DNA of 64,000 nt from Bursaphelenchus xylophilus (Eukaryota; Nematoda; Chromadorea; Rhabditida; Aphelenchoididae): NCBI GenBank assembly GCA_904066235.2, contig CAJFCV020000001.1, positions 558,001 to 622,000 of the forward strand, read 5' to 3'. Position numbers and translations under genes: made by a program. Positions 22,433 to 34,902 of this stretch are shown piece after piece. Numbering within the stretch: the stretch's first letter is position 1; each line of letters starts with the position of its first letter. The notes under the pieces are model-generated. The model did not search any database. It saw only the letters and a program-made list of their open reading frames with translations, and was not told the origin of the DNA.

Positions 22433-25400
22433 TTAATAAATTAGACTGCAATCTTCCTTTTCAACAAGTTCTTTGGACACTGCACTGTGCAAAATGATCC
22501 CCTTGCCATTATCGAATCTTCTGAATTTTGGCTTCATTACCATACAAGGAATCGGGTTTTCGATGTTATATTTGCAATCCAGCGGACTCATACACATGTC
22601 CTTTGTTCGCTTCTGACGATACGTATCTTCAGCGCATTTCACGGCCGCTTCGAAGAAGGGTTTGCCGAGGGGAAGCGAGTTGAATGCCTGCAAAAAAAAG
22701 ATACAATATGACGCTTGAATTTGTCTAAAGATACGATATCAAGAGAGGAGATACTTATTTCATAAGTGGACTTTTTGTCGCTGCGCACAGTGAAGAAAAA
22801 TCAGCACTTGCACAGTGAAAACGGCATTTTCGAGGCTTGCCAGGGGCGTAGCTGACCAAAAATCTGGGGGAGGGGAAGTGATTATGTAAAAAATAAAAAA
22901 TTTTTTTATTATCTTGGTCCCCCCTTACTTTTTTCGACCAATTTTTTATGTTAATTTTTCTTTGAAAATTTTTTTTGAAGTGCCGCTCAGATTTTGACAA
23001 AACTTGGCACAAATTTAGAATAATTTTTTCTAAGACACACCCGACATTTCTAGCTCACGCTTTACAAAAAAGGACCGAAATTTTTAGGTCAAAAGTTGGC
23101 GAAAATGCGACACTTTTTCTGAAAATTTTGCCGTGACAAGGCGCATGGTTATTTCTCCAGTAGAGAGTAATGTTTCCACAAAAAATCAATTTTTTCCGCG
23201 CGAAACTGACAAAGATATGGCCAAAAAGGCTTTTTTCTGTCTGACCGCTCTCCACGTTTCGCGTACTCTCTCGGCTGTAAAGATCGTTGATTATCTCGGC
23301 TATCCCTGCAAAGCACGGCCTAAAATTTTCAGTAATTGATAAATCACCTATGCCCGTCGGGTGTGCAAAATTTGAAGAAAATCCGATCTGTCGGGAAAAT
23401 AATGAGCACAATGTCGCTGCGACAATCGCTGAAGTGAAAATCAATTTGATTTTCTCCGCGACACAATTCATTTTCTCGTGCGATTTTCGCTGCGACAGAG
23501 TGTTCATTATTTTCCCGACAAACTGATAATTTGGCCTTATGACGTCATCTCCCCAATTTTCTCAAATCTCACCTTCTCGGCCGTCTCATCACTTTGTATT
23601 CTCTCTCTAAACACCTTCTGGATCTTTCGAAAATCGCTCGGGCCTTTGTACAGGTTGTTTCCCTTGAATTTGAACCAATCTCTTTCCTTTGTCGCATCCC
23701 TCAAATGAATGTTGAACATTTCGCCGTAGCCGAGGCGAACTTCCGTGACATTCGAAAGGTAATCGCCTTCAAAATGCGGCCCATGAACCAGACCGCGGCG
23801 AATTTTCAGCGGCCTGAAGATACTCTTCCCTTTGTCGGAGGTCGAGTCGATATGAAAAATAGAAAACATCTCGGTGATGTTAAACTTGAATGGAGTTTCT
23901 TCTGAAAAATGATGATTTTTGAAAAGCTGGACACCTAGATTTTGATGTAACTTGGTAAAGGTTAAAGTAAGTTTCTCTCGGATATGTGCCGGACTCTTTG
24001 CTCGAAATCTTTTTTTTTGTTGAAACGACCGAGATTTTTAGACCAAAAGTTGAGCAAAATGTTGCATTATTTTGCAAATTTTGGCATGAAAAGTTGCGCA
24101 CATATTTTTAATGTAGAGCGTTATGTTTCCACAAAAAATCAATTTTTTCCGCACAAGACTGGCAGATTTAGGGCCAAAAATGTTTTTCTCTCTGACCGCT
24201 CTCCGCATTTTGTGCGACGCTCAAAATTTCTTTAAATTTTGCACACATGTTGGGGTTATAGGTTACACAGCAATTTCTGAAAGTTTAGCTCGCGCTTTGC
24301 AGATATTCAACAATCCTCGTTGCCGAGAGAGCACGCAAAACTCGGAGATCGGTCGGAGGAAAAACACTTTTTGGCCATATCTTTGCCAGTTTTGCGCGGA
24401 AAAAATTTATTTTTTGTGGAAACATTACACTCTATGGTAGAAATTGCTGCAAAAGTTTTCATGCCAAAATTCGAAAAAATTTTGTCGCATTTTTTCCACT
24501 TTCGATCTAAAAATCTCGGTCTTTTTTCAAAGCGCCAGCTAGAAATGTCACATATGTCTTAGAGAAAATTATTCTAAATTTGTGCCAAGTTTTATCAAAA
24601 TCAGCGTTGCATTTCGATCACTTCAAAAACTTTTCCCTTACCCATGACAAACTTGGCTTTCGCCCATGGAAATCGGAATGAGGGGGCCGTTGGAAATCTA
24701 TTGGACAATGCCAAGACTTCCTCATATATTGTATTGAACTTTCGCGGAATGAAAATGTCATCAAAGTCGGCGAAGAGCATAAACTCAGCGGCTTGACGGT
24801 ATTCGTACAAACACTCGGTGTTGCTTGTCATTATGTTCAGAGAGTCTGTGTGGGCGTTTGGGTCTTGATATGGAGCGAGTTCTGGCTGAAAAAGAGGTAA
24901 ATTTGGACGGTTTTCCATATTTTATATATTTTAACAATAGTGATTCTAAATTTGTTCCAAGTTTCATCAAAATCCGAGCGTCGCACTTGGAGTACTTCCT
25001 TTGCGAAAAAAGAGCCAAATTTGGGTTACTGTAGCTAAAACTCAACCTACAATAACCGGCATGATGACTCCATTCTTCAATTTCACTTTTCCTTGTCTCT
25101 CATAGAACTCCAAAATCGTATGTAGATCCTTAATGACGCTTACAATAGGAATAACCATTAAATCGGCGCCGTAAAAAAGATAGGTTTCAATGGAGGCCAA
25201 GGCGATTTGCCATTGTTCGAAGAAAAAAGCACGGCCATAACACACAACCAATGGGATTTTTTGAGTGACCACCGGTGTAATTGGGATCTAAACACCATCT
25301 ATTGAATTTTAAAGGTATTTTTTCGTATGTAAAACTCATTTTACCCACCTCAATTTGCCGATTTCCCCCTAAAATCATCAAATTTTTGACAGGCTGAGAA

Positions 25401-25866
25401 AAATTGCAATCCATAAAGTAATCCTTCCATTTACATGGCATAGGAGCTCCGAGGGGAGACCATTCAGCTGCCACAATTTCATCGGCATCGCTCTTACATA
25501 GCACTGGTGGCGCCTTACGCAAGTAGGGACCATCTCGGTTGTGGGTAAGAACAATTAATCGAATATTGTAAGTTTTATTGGCGCTAAAACAAAACAAAAT
25601 TGATGCGCGTAGCTTCCTCACCTCTCTACCCCTCCAATATCAAAAGCTGACGAGATAAAAATGTGCTGTTTTGGACTCCACGACCTTACTTTACCATCAG
25701 CTACATCACCACCAAAATTGTCTGTATTTCCCTCAGTTTCAACGCTATTCTGTCCCAACCATTGTAGAACCAACGGTAATGAGGTGAGAACCAAGACGAG
25801 CACAAAAACAATCAAGGAATAGATCTGTTTCACCGGCAAATACGGCGAACTACATTTGAACGCCAT
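22433..25866 (-). CDS. GT92 (DUF23) family glycosyltransferase
   Basis: Six minus-strand exons in phase: 25866-25622, 25583-25349, 25287-25051, 24885-24642, 23901-23573 and 22687-22433, giving about 514 aa. A type II signal anchor (YSLIVFVLVLVLTSLPLVLQ, about 15-37) is followed by a lumenal domain. GT92 hallmarks follow in order: VVCYGRAFFFEQWQIALAS, IETYLFYGADLMVIPIVS, and FMLFADFDDIFIPR with the DxD-like acidic metal/nucleotide-sugar site at about 279-282. GT92 enzymes act in the Golgi; characterised nematode members add beta-1,4-galactose to N-glycan core fucose. The acceptor of this one is unknown. A polyA signal (complement of TTTATT, 22378-22383) lies about 50 bp past the stop. Exon 3 ends at a GTAGGT donor chosen because it alone keeps phase. 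Introns 4 and 5 are mostly repeats. Confidence 0.92.
22768..22850. repeat. Family B fragment in GT92 intron 5
   Basis: GTCGCTGCGCACAGTGAAGA and GCACTTGCACAGTGAAAACG resemble family B arms. No complete hairpin can be drawn. Confidence 0.45.
22975..23380. repeat. Family C copy in GT92 intron 5
   Basis: TTTTGACAAAACTTGGCACA to AATTTGAAGAAAATCCGA follows the same block order as 7090-7556. Confidence 0.7.
23384..23528. repeat. Family A palindromic element in GT92 intron 5
   Basis: GATCTGTCGGGAAAATAATG faces TTCATTATTTTCCCGACAAA. Its right end is about 45 nt from the end of exon 5. Confidence 0.9.
23925..24610. repeat. Two family C copies, partly inverted, in GT92 intron 4
   Basis: The left part (23925-24240) carries TGTTTCCACAAAAAATCAAT and GCACAAGACTGGCAGATTTA. 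The right part (24250-24610) carries the inverse ATTTTTTGTGGAAACATTAC and ends TTGTGCCAAGTTTTATCAAA, so the two can fold on each other. Confidence 0.65.
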
Positions 25867-26121
25867 AGATAATATAAATTAGTCAAAAAAGAATCTTAGG
25901 GGAAGCATGAAAGTTTGATTCGTGAAATTTTGACCCGTATAAGACGTAAGAAGACAGATTTCATCAGATAATCGCCGATTTCCCTCAAACACCCACCCTC
26001 ATTCGGAGTCCCGCCACGAAAACAATTTTGCGCAATAATTCCGTTTCAAAAATTTCTTTTTCGCATTTTTTTTTCTCGCCGAGATTTTCGGCAACAAATC
26101 GAGATTCTCGACCACTAACCC
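25867..26121. promoter_or_regulatory. Bidirectional intergenic promoter region
   Basis: Only 255 bp separate the divergent GT92 and coiled-coil start codons. The box CCACGAAAAC at 26014-26023 also occurs upstream of the next two plus-strand genes. Confidence 0.55.
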
Positions 26122-29100
26122 ATGGCCACGGATGAATTCGGCTTCAAAAGCCATCTACAAAAGTGAGTTTTGGTCAGTTTTATCTTATATTTGGCGTTTA
26201 GTTTTGGCTCCACCTTCCGACAACGATTTGAAGAGACGAAAGCGTTGATTTATCAACTCAAGGCGGTCTCATATTCCGAGAAGAGCACTGATTTTTCTGT
26301 TCATGGGACAAAATGCTTTGGAGAAAATGTAAGAGGTTTTTTTTGAGCTTTTATTGGTTTAGATGGCAAGTGCAATATACGATATGTGGAAAAAGGTGTT
26401 CGAATAAGAGGGGATTGCCTTAAACAGTTGGTCGAGTATTTACCCTTCCTTTTCAGAGCTATTTTGATGCATTTTAATCGAAGATTCGCTTTATATTACC
26501 CATGAGGAGCAATATTCCAGATTGTCGAAAAAATTGATAATTTTCTAGATTTTTGACACATTTTTTGGTTTGTAGACGTGTAACAGCTCCTAATGCAACT
26601 ATATCTCCTAGTTTGAGTTTATATAAACCTTTCCATTTTCAGCCATCAGACTTTCGACGAAATTTGGACCGGGAAATTTCCGAAGATCGAGTTCAGCGGC
26701 TACAACGGCGGAATCTCGAGCTGTCGGATCGTCTCTCAGTCAACGAAACCATTATTGAGCGATTTGTGCAGCTGGTCTGTCAGGTAAGTCCAATTTATTT
26801 TGTAGTTTTACCTAAATTTAGTTGCAAAACGACTTCGAAAAAAGTCTTCGTGAAACTGCCGAAGCCGAGGATAAACGAATAAAAGAGAATAAAGAAGCTG
26901 CCAGCAAGTTTTCCAAGCTCGAATGCCAGTTGCAAGCCCACGAGACGACGGTGAAAATCAAAGACGACGAGATCAAGAAGTTGAATGGGAAAATTAGCGA
27001 TTTGCAAGTGGTATGTGGAATTTTATTATTTTATTTTTGAATTTTAGACCTTGTCTCGGCTTGAGAAAGATTTGAAAGAAGCGCAGAAGGAGAGGAACAC
27101 CTTGAATTCGGATAAAGAAGGTAAAATTTATATTACTTTAGATGTTTTTGAGGGAAAATTGTTGAAAAACGGCCTTTTTAGCCTTTGAATCGAAGCTCCA
27201 GCGTTTGAAAGATAATTTGAAAGACACAAACAGCCAAAATCAAAAGTTGTCCATCGAAAATCAGAAGCTTTTGGATGAGGATCGGAGGACCAAAAAAATC
27301 TTGGAGCAAATCGAAGAAACGCACAAATCCGAGATGTCCAAGGCTGAAAGAAGGATAGAGGAGGAGTCTAGAAGGTTTGAGGCAGAAGTGGTAAGCGAAA
27401 TTTTGGGGAAAATTATATTGTACATGATGGGTATTGGAAAAATTGCAAATTTTTTGATGTTGTGCTAGATGGATCTTGATGAAATTTGGAATAGTGAGGG
27501 ATTAGGATGTTTTGAAGAATCTGTGAAAGTTTTAAGTCGCGTTATGCAGAAACTGCAGAGATATGAGATTTTTAATTAAAAAAAATTTTTTTGCCGGAGC
27601 TTAAATTTAACTTTTCAGAATGGAATCCGAAGCCATTATGAAGCCGAATTAGCAGAAAAAGTGGCCGCAGTCACAACCAGATGGCAAGCAGAGATCGAAA
27701 AACAGCGAAAAATCCACGAAGCGGCCCTAAAAAAGGCTAAAGATCAGACGGATGAGCTCATGAAATACCGCGATAAATATGTCCTACTCCTCAAGAAATA
27801 CAACGACTCTGAGAGCGAAGCCAATCGGAAGGTTTTGGAAGCCCTGAACGACGCCAAAATGAGGGTCATGATGGAGCAAGGTCAGAAATTTCGAAAATAT
27901 TGAGAGAAGTGTAATTTTTGTAACGTTTTTGGGGGATAAATGATCGGAGTTGGACGATTGCGGAAAAAGACGATTGGGGAAACCGAAAAATATTATTTTA
28001 AATACTGTCCAAAAAGTCATGACATTTATTGTAGACCCCATTTCACAGCAAATAACATCATTTACGGAACTGGGACGATTGGGGAAAAAGACGATTGGGG
28101 AAATCGAAAAGTATTATTCTTCTTCGATGCAAGTGTCAAAATTAGGGTAATCGAGGGTGCTGATTTTGAAAATGACATTAATTTTTTTTGATAGTTACTT
28201 TTTTCCTTAAGTAGTACTGTAAAGTAGTAATTTTTTGATTTTTTTCATGAATACTCGATTTGGGGGGTTTTCGATGGTGCTGATTTCGAAAATGACATTT
28301 TTTTTGACGTGGAAAGTGCTTTTATGGGGTATGGAGTTACACGCCGAGACATATATCAAAAAATTCGCAAGGTTTTTCTGATTCAGAATGTGTAAAAATT
28401 AGCTGCCTAATTTTGGTTTGTAAGGGTGAAAAAATCCTCAGAACTTTTCTCGCAACACCACACAAATGCTCCATTTTTTATAGTATAACTACTAATTAAG
28501 GTGTAGTATAAATCAAATTTGATATTTTTAAGTTTCTCAATACAATTTGCTTTAGCCCAAAAACAGCGTTTTGATTTGGTAAAAACTTGGTCAAAAAGGC
28601 ATTTGCGAGAAAGTTCCGAGGATTTTTCCACCCTTACAAACCGAAATTAGGCAGCTAATTTTTACATATTCTGAATCAGAAACAATCTGCGAATTTTTTG
28701 ATATATGTCACGACCTGTAACTCCATACCCAATAGAAGTACTTTCCTCGTCAAAAAAATGAATGTTATTTTCGAAATCAGCACCCTCGAAAACCCCCAAA
28801 TCGAGTATTCATGAAAAAAATTCAAAAAATTACTACTTTACAGTACTACTTAAGGAAAAAAGTAATGATCACAAAAAAAAATGAATATCATTTTCGAAAT
28901 CAGCACCCTCGATTATCTTAGTTTCGGCACTTGCATCGAAGAAGAATAATACTTTTCGATTTCCCCAATCGTCTTTTTCCCCAATCGTCCCAGTTCCGTA
29001 AATGATGTTATTTGCTGTGAAATGGGGTCTGCAATAAATCTTGTGGCTTTTTGGACAGTATTTTGGCCAAAAAATATTGTTTTAGACATTAATTTATATT

Positions 29101-29573
29101 GTTTTAGCCGCCAATAACAGAAATGTCCTCGCCAATCGCCAACTACACGAAGAACGCCCGCAGAATTTGGCCAATGTGTTCCTGAATGATTTTCGAGGCT
29201 CCGAAGCCAGCTCATGCTCGTCATCGACGATTTCCGAGCAAGAGGAGAACCGATTTGGAAGAAGAAGTTCGATTATTCACCCCGCTCAGAAACGCCATCG
29301 AGCTGCATCGGAAACGAGAGCGAAACAACCCAGAGTTGGATCGAATCTGGTCAGTTGAAATGCTTGAAATGAGACTTGGATTAAAATTTTGCCAAAAATT
29401 ATATTGTTTTAGACAAAATTTGGAAATTTTTGCGAAAATCTTGGTTAATTTAGACAGTTTTATTGATGAATAATGCCTATTTTGCTCCATAATTAATCCT
29501 CCTTCAATTTCAGTACCCCCAGATCGTGACACAATCCCAAAATCCGTCAAAACGACCGCCTTTCCGCACCTAA
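26122..29573 (+). CDS. Long coiled-coil protein of unknown function
   Basis: Nine exons in phase: 26122-26162, 26202-26328, 26643-26783, 26822-27010, 27048-27120, 27182-27390, 27619-27880, 29108-29349 and 29514-29573, giving about 447 aa. Residues 1-60 are non-coiled (MATDEFGFKSHLQ, FGSTFRQRFEETKALIYQL). From about residue 65 to 350 it is almost continuous heptad-type coiled coil rich in E/K/Q (LQNDFEKSLRETAEAEDKRI, LKDNLKDTNSQNQKLSIENQ). The C-terminal about 100 residues are basic and low-complexity, with SSCSSSTISEQEE and HPAQKRHRAASE. There is no signal peptide, membrane segment or enzymatic domain. Such layouts occur in centrosomal, cytoskeletal and meiotic scaffold proteins, but I cannot assign a role. 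A polyA signal AATAAA is at 29620-29625. Intron 7 holds a 1.1 kb foldback element. Confidence 0.8.
27985..29075. mobile_element. Foldback element with ~470 bp arms in intron 7 of the coiled-coil gene
   Basis: The left arm (about 27985-28450) and right arm (about 28605-29075) are inverted copies: AATACTGTCCAAAAAGTCAT against GGCTTTTTGGACAGTATTTT, and GGGACGATTGGGGAAAAAGA against CTTTTTCCCCAATCGTCCCA. The central loop of about 150 bp is unique. An extra GACGATTGGGGAAA... stretch duplicates the end of the left arm. A short related fragment is at 61425-61485. No ORF of note. Confidence 0.88.
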
Positions 29574-30377
29574 CCTCAAGTACAATATATGGATCTCATC
29601 CTGTAGCAATAATGACTAGAATAAACACTGATTTTGTTCTCTAACAATAAATAGTTAATTTTGTGACAGTTTGAGATTGAGTTTGAAAAGATTTAGAAAG
29701 TTTTGGTGTGCTCCCACCACGAAAACTTTTGAGTGCCAAAAAGTCCTTGGCATTGCGTATTTTTCGTGCAATTTGCGGAAAACCTGATTTGATTTGAAAA
29801 TCGCAGAGAATTTGGGTAAATTGCATTGAAGTGGAAGGACCATGGGCTAAACTGTGGTGTATATTGCTCTATCAAAAATTTTGGACCAATTTTTTACGGA
29901 TTTACCTTGTTTTAGGCCTTTTTTGATTTTTTAGTCGATTTTAGGTGGATAAATCATCGTTTGTGATAGTAAATTAAAGTTTATGATAAAACCTTTGTTT
30001 TTAATATCGTATTTTACCCAATTTAGGTCGTTTTCACCGATTTTCGGGAAAAATTCTCCGTGAATACCTAGTACAATATAATTTTTGTTTTTTTCGATAA
30101 GTGAACTACTGTTATCAAGTGATAACCCGGCAAATTGCTAATTTTGAGACCTATTTCTTCTATTTTTACCATTCAAATCGCCCGCCAAATTTTCAAACCG
30201 CCGCTTTGACATTTCTTGGCATTCTGTTTCAGCTTTTGGCATTCCGTTCTAGCTGCCGTTTTGAGGAGAAATTCTCGTTTTTTCGAATTCAAATCCTTTT
30301 TCAACGAGTTGCCAGTGCTTTTCATTGATTTCTCATCATTATTTCCCTCCGAATTTACCTTATATTACTTTAGATAG
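29574..30377. promoter_or_regulatory. Intergenic region with shared hairpin element and an E2F-like site
   Basis: At 29717-29790 lies a CCACGAAAAC box followed by a short stem TGCCA...TGGCA and CGTATTTTTCG, closely similar to 34707-34780. CCCGCCAAA at 30181-30189 (complement TTTGGCGGG) matches the E2F/DP consensus about 190 bp before the ATG. No exon was seen. Confidence 0.5.
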
Positions 30378-33300
30378 ATGCCGAGAAAAAAATCGACCAA
30401 AACTTCGGAGCCGGTCGAAGGCACCGAGTCCGAATCCGCCTTGTACCTCGACGACATCACTCCGGGCATAGAGCGGCGGCGTATTCGCCCGCCACACCTT
30501 CAGACCTCGAGCCAGACCAGTCCGAAGAAGGCGGCTTCAGCTACAAGTAGACTATCGGAGCGACGGAATGCCCCACCAAAACTGCGATTCGTTGGGCCGC
30601 AATTGGATCCAAAAGTTGGGAAATGGACCAACGGCCAGAATTTTTCGGATGAAATTGACGGTTTGAGCCATATTTTGGATGAGATTCGAAGTCCAGGTGG
30701 AAGTAATGGAAATATCGGGTTATGTGTAAGATTTTCTTTGTTGGATTTGATTCTAAATAGTTTGATTAGACTTGGAACATCCTATTTTACAAGATTGACA
30801 TTAATTCCAAGATTTTTTGAAAATTTTATAAAAATTTATATTACACTAGACAAAAATTGATGATTTTTATGCGAAATAATGATGAAATTGAAAATCAAAA
30901 GCATTTTTAAGACTTAAAATGACTTTAAATTGTGTTTTAGGACACAATTTTTTATGGAAAGCTCATTTTTCACTTATTTTACCTATCTTTTTTTTCTCTT
31001 CAGATCTCATCCCCCAAGCCAAGACCAATCAAACCATCGCAATTGCAAGTGGTTTTGAGTCCCAAAGAACTCGAAAAAAGTCCTCAGGTATTTTTATTCA
31101 ATTTTTTTGAAAAAATTTGACTTTATTTTAGGTGATTTTTTGTATAAATATCCGTTTTTTCTCCCATATTTTACCCTAAAATTATTTCAGAAGCCTACAT
31201 CACCTCAGAAAACCCCTTCAAATCCTGAAAATTCGCCTAAAAAGCCGGCAGAATCGCCAATTTTTGCGAAGATTAAGGTCGAAATTGAGGACCCCCCAAA
31301 AATCGTCGAAGAAGAGCCCGTAAACTTGCGTAATACGATAAAACAAGAGCCCACAGAGCCTATTATCTCTCTGGCTGCTCTATTTCGAGATTTGCCGGAT
31401 TTCGAAAACACCGAAAATTTGGGAGCGCCATCTGAAAAATCGACCGAAATTGATGGAAATCTGGGAATATCGCCGAAGAATCGAGCTGAAATTGATGGAC
31501 AAGGAAGTCAGAGGAATGGGGGAGGCCTAGGAGACAGTAATTTGGCGAATCCAAGCGGGAAAAATCCAAAAAATGCGAATTTGGAGAGCTCGGTCCTCAT
31601 GGATAATATCGAAAATGCCCCGAAACCGGCGAAAAAGAAGGTGGGACGTCCGCGAAAGGATCAAAAGGCAGAGAAACCTAAATTTGGGCGAAATGGTCGA
31701 GTCGCGAAGAAGTATAAGTCGAAAATAATGTTGGCCCGCCAGAGAATGGAAAATGCGCGAAAAGCCAAGGCCAAAAACAAAGAGTTGGTCGAGAAGGCGA
31801 AAGCAAACCGGAGTAGACTCTCTCAAGCCTCGAAGAATTCGGATGGTAAGTTGGAGAATCGTTTTTATTTTATTTTTCTGACCTTATTTTAGGTTCAGAT
31901 GACGTCCAAAATCTTGATGTCCCGTTCGTCCCGATTGATAGTCAAGTTCGGCTCGTTGAAGATATAACAAAGTCAGAGAGTGTTGTAGATGAAGGGGAAG
32001 TTGAAAAATTGGAGAAAACCATCGCTGTGAAGGAGGAAATACCGAGTTGTTGTGACGAGAAAAGTGATAGATCTCGATGCGAAATAACTCCTCAATTCGG
32101 CCCAAAAACCCCAACCATGTCAGCCGAAACGATCGAAACTATTGAGAAGGAGTCAAAAGCAACTCATGAAGTCAAAGAAGTCCCAAAAATTCAGCCAGCG
32201 TCAACTCCAGAAATCGAGATTTTGTCGGGACCTCCAAAAAGAAGAGGAATTGTCCCGGGACGCCATCCACGTGGAGTTTTTAGACTCAGAAAACCTGTGG
32301 AAGGAAGTACAATGCCTATAGCGCCTACTGGTGTGTTTACAGTACCTCCGAATGGCAGAGGATTCAGAATTTCACGGGAAATTCCGCTAAAAAGGCCATC
32401 TCATCTAGTACAATATAATTTTAATGGAATTTCGCGTTGTTCAAGTGGTCCAGCGCCTTCGAACGTCCCTGTACAGAGGCGGACGAGCCCAAGAAAGTCT
32501 GGGAATCCAGAAAATTCGAAAATTTTACCGGCTGATCCATCAAAATCAAGCTTGGCCGAAAATGAAAAAATTGGAAATACAGCTCCGAAGAGTGGATATT
32601 TCCCACTGATAAACGTTCGTACAGAAACTGGAAGAACTAAAAATTTCGTTGAGAGGGTAAGAAGTCTAGAATTCGTCTCATTTCCCGTTGAATTCGGCAT
32701 TTATATTATACATGGTCATCAAGTGTAATATTCTTTATTTCCAGCCAATTTCACCGTCATATCCGGAAGTCCTGTATCCCCCAGGAGAATGGAAGAAATG
32801 CGCTGTTTGTCGGCGGAGTTTGCCTCCGTTTATTCATGCACCGACTGAGAAACATGCACTTCTTCAGTGGTCCTACCGACTGGGGACAAATTTGCTGAGA
32901 AAAAGGGACGCAGTCTTTGTTTGTCGACAACATTTTTGGTAGGTCTACAGGGAGGTCTGAAAGCATGTCAGGCGAAATTTTAGGGCAGTTGGAGTTTTTT
33001 GCGCGGTGTTATAGCAGTTTTACATTATTTTAGACCATTTTTGGCGAAATTTTTTATTTTTTCAATTTTTTACTAATTTTGGAAAAATTTTTTGATTTTG
33101 ATTCAGAGCTCAGACATTTTTGTATACGTTTCAATTACTTTTTCATTCAGAAATCACTTTTTGAACCTATTTTACCCAAAAAATCAAAAAATGCCACGAG
33201 CCGGGATCGAACCGGCGACCTTTAGATCTTCAGTCTAACGCTCTCCCAACTGAGCTATCATGGCGCATGTTCGAACCCTCTCTTATTTCCGTTTTTATTG

Positions 33301-34472
33301 ATTTTTTCTTCAGCAGCGACGAAGAGCAACGGAATGGTACTCCCCCGAAGATTGAAAATCCTCTGTTCGTAGTCCCAAATAGTTTGGAGAACACCAGGAG
33401 GACTAGAGTTCATGGCCGGAGGGGAGTAAAATGGGATGATCTAGTTTTTGAAGTAAAAAAGTTTGAAAATTGGAAGGAAATCCTGGAAAAATACGAAAAA
33501 TTGAATGAAAATCAACCGAATTTGTTGAGTAACAAGAGAAATGGTGAGAATGGACCTTATTTTACATTGTTTTATGCATTTTTGTAATTTTTTGGACATT
33601 TTTTGATTTTTGCCGTTTTAGAGCCTGAAAAAGGTAAATTGCCCTCAAGCGCTGTGTTCAAAAAGGTGTTCGTGAAAGTGTCGTGTCCAGACAATGTGAA
33701 ATTAGGTATTTTTTCAATTTTTTTGCGCTAATTTTGTCGTGTTTTCACATCCGATGCCAAGTGTAATATAATGATGATATTGGTTTAGCTGTTGATAGAG
33801 CACCCCTCATAGACTCGTCAAGACTTCGTCCAGGCCTTGCGCAAGCCATTATGGCCAAGTCATGGGTGTTGGAGAAAATGCCGAAAGCGCAGCGACGGGC
33901 TTTGGAGGCTCAGTTAAACGCAACTCAACAGAAAGAAGAGGTCAAAAAAGTAGCAAAACAACTTGATGAATGGACTGAAAACTCCATATTGATGCCGGAG
34001 AATGTCGCGATCAACGAGGAAGTCGGAACCAGCGGGATTATTCCAACGAAACAGAAAATTTCACCTAAACCAACATGGAAACAGCTTTTTTTGGCGAGAA
34101 TGCGGGAAAGAAAGAAGAAAATGACTGAAGTGATAAATCTGGAACAAAATGAAGCTCAGAAAGAACCGGTGGAAACAGTGCCGGAGGCCAAAATCCCAGA
34201 GAATCGGAAGAGAAAAAGAAAAGAAGCGGTGGTCATGGATGATGATGAAGATATCGTCGTAATTCGATATGCAAACATGCAGGAACCAGAAAACCACCGG
34301 AAAAATGTCAAAGAGATCTTGAGTGAGGATTTGGGAAGAAATTGTAGTCCTTTTGCAGAGTTACAGTAGTAATATTACACTTGGTTTTAGAGAGTGCCTC
34401 GATCGAAGAAATGCTAAATGTTCAAGTGAAAGACTGGCTCGATGGCGGGAAAAATTCACGGGTGTAGACTGA
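30378..34472 (+). CDS. AT-hook / C2CH zinc-finger nuclear protein (THAP/LIN-15-like)
   Basis: Nine exons in phase: 30378-30725, 31004-31087, 31191-31845, 31893-32656, 32745-32938, 33314-33543, 33622-33705, 33789-34365 and 34391-34472, giving about 1005 aa. An AT-hook, KKVGRPRKD, sits at about 293-301, within a basic tract. One C2CH module at about 636-680 (KKCAVCRRSL, then about 37 residues, VFVCRQHF) has the C-x2-C...C-x2-H spacing of THAP-like fingers found in nematode synMuv proteins such as LIN-15 and in HIM-17. The rest is mostly disordered, with SP/TP motifs, IKVEIED and IKQEP sumoylation-like sites, and a C-terminal NRKRKRKE nuclear signal. I infer a DNA-binding chromatin regulator. 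A tRNA-Phe sits antisense in intron 5. A polyA signal is at 34577-34582. The last donor (34366) is inferred from phase. Confidence 0.8.
33192..33264 (-). tRNA. tRNA-Phe(GAA), copy 1
   Basis: 73-nt cloverleaf on the minus strand: acceptor GCCATGA/TCGTGGC, D-arm AGCTCAGTTGGGAGAGC, anticodon GAA in GACTGAAGATC, T-arm GCCGGTTCGATCCCGGC, discriminator A. It lies inside intron 5 of the zinc-finger gene, antisense to it. Confidence 0.96.
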
Positions 34473-34902
34473 AGAAGATCTCGTTTATTTATTTTTCAAT
34501 TTTTAGGAGTTTTTGTGCCATTTTTTAAGATTTGTAGATGAATTTTTTAATAATGGTGTTGTTGTGGATATTTTGTAATAAACTGTTAGTAAAAGGCTTT
34601 GGATATGCGAAAATGTAACTTGAGTAAGAGTAGTTAGGATTGCAGTAAAGAATTTACAGGTTTCAGGTTTGATTTTTCTTTTTTTGGTACCAAACTTCTA
34701 GTCTCACCACGAAAACAAACGATTGCCAAGAATCTCTGGCATTCCGTATTTTCGGGGAATTTTGTGAAGAAAACGGTGTGTTGGACCAAGAATGACGCAA
34801 TTCGAATAAGATCCAGACTTCCGACGCGTTTCGATCTCGATTTTTTGATTTATTTGCAAAATCATATTATCCTTTCAAGTTTAGGGTTAAATCAGCGAAA
34901 AA
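34473..34902. promoter_or_regulatory. Intergenic region with the shared CCACGAAAAC hairpin element
   Basis: CCACGAAAAC at 34707-34716 is followed by TTGCCAAGAATCTCTGGCAT and CCGTATTTTCG. The block is about 80 bp and is clearly related to that at 29717-29790. It lies about 190 bp upstream of the TyrRS ATG. Confidence 0.55.

Noticed and set aside
31205..31826. Minus-strand ORFs antisense to the zinc-finger gene
   Set aside because: Complementary shadows of a low-complexity coding exon; no splice sites or domains.
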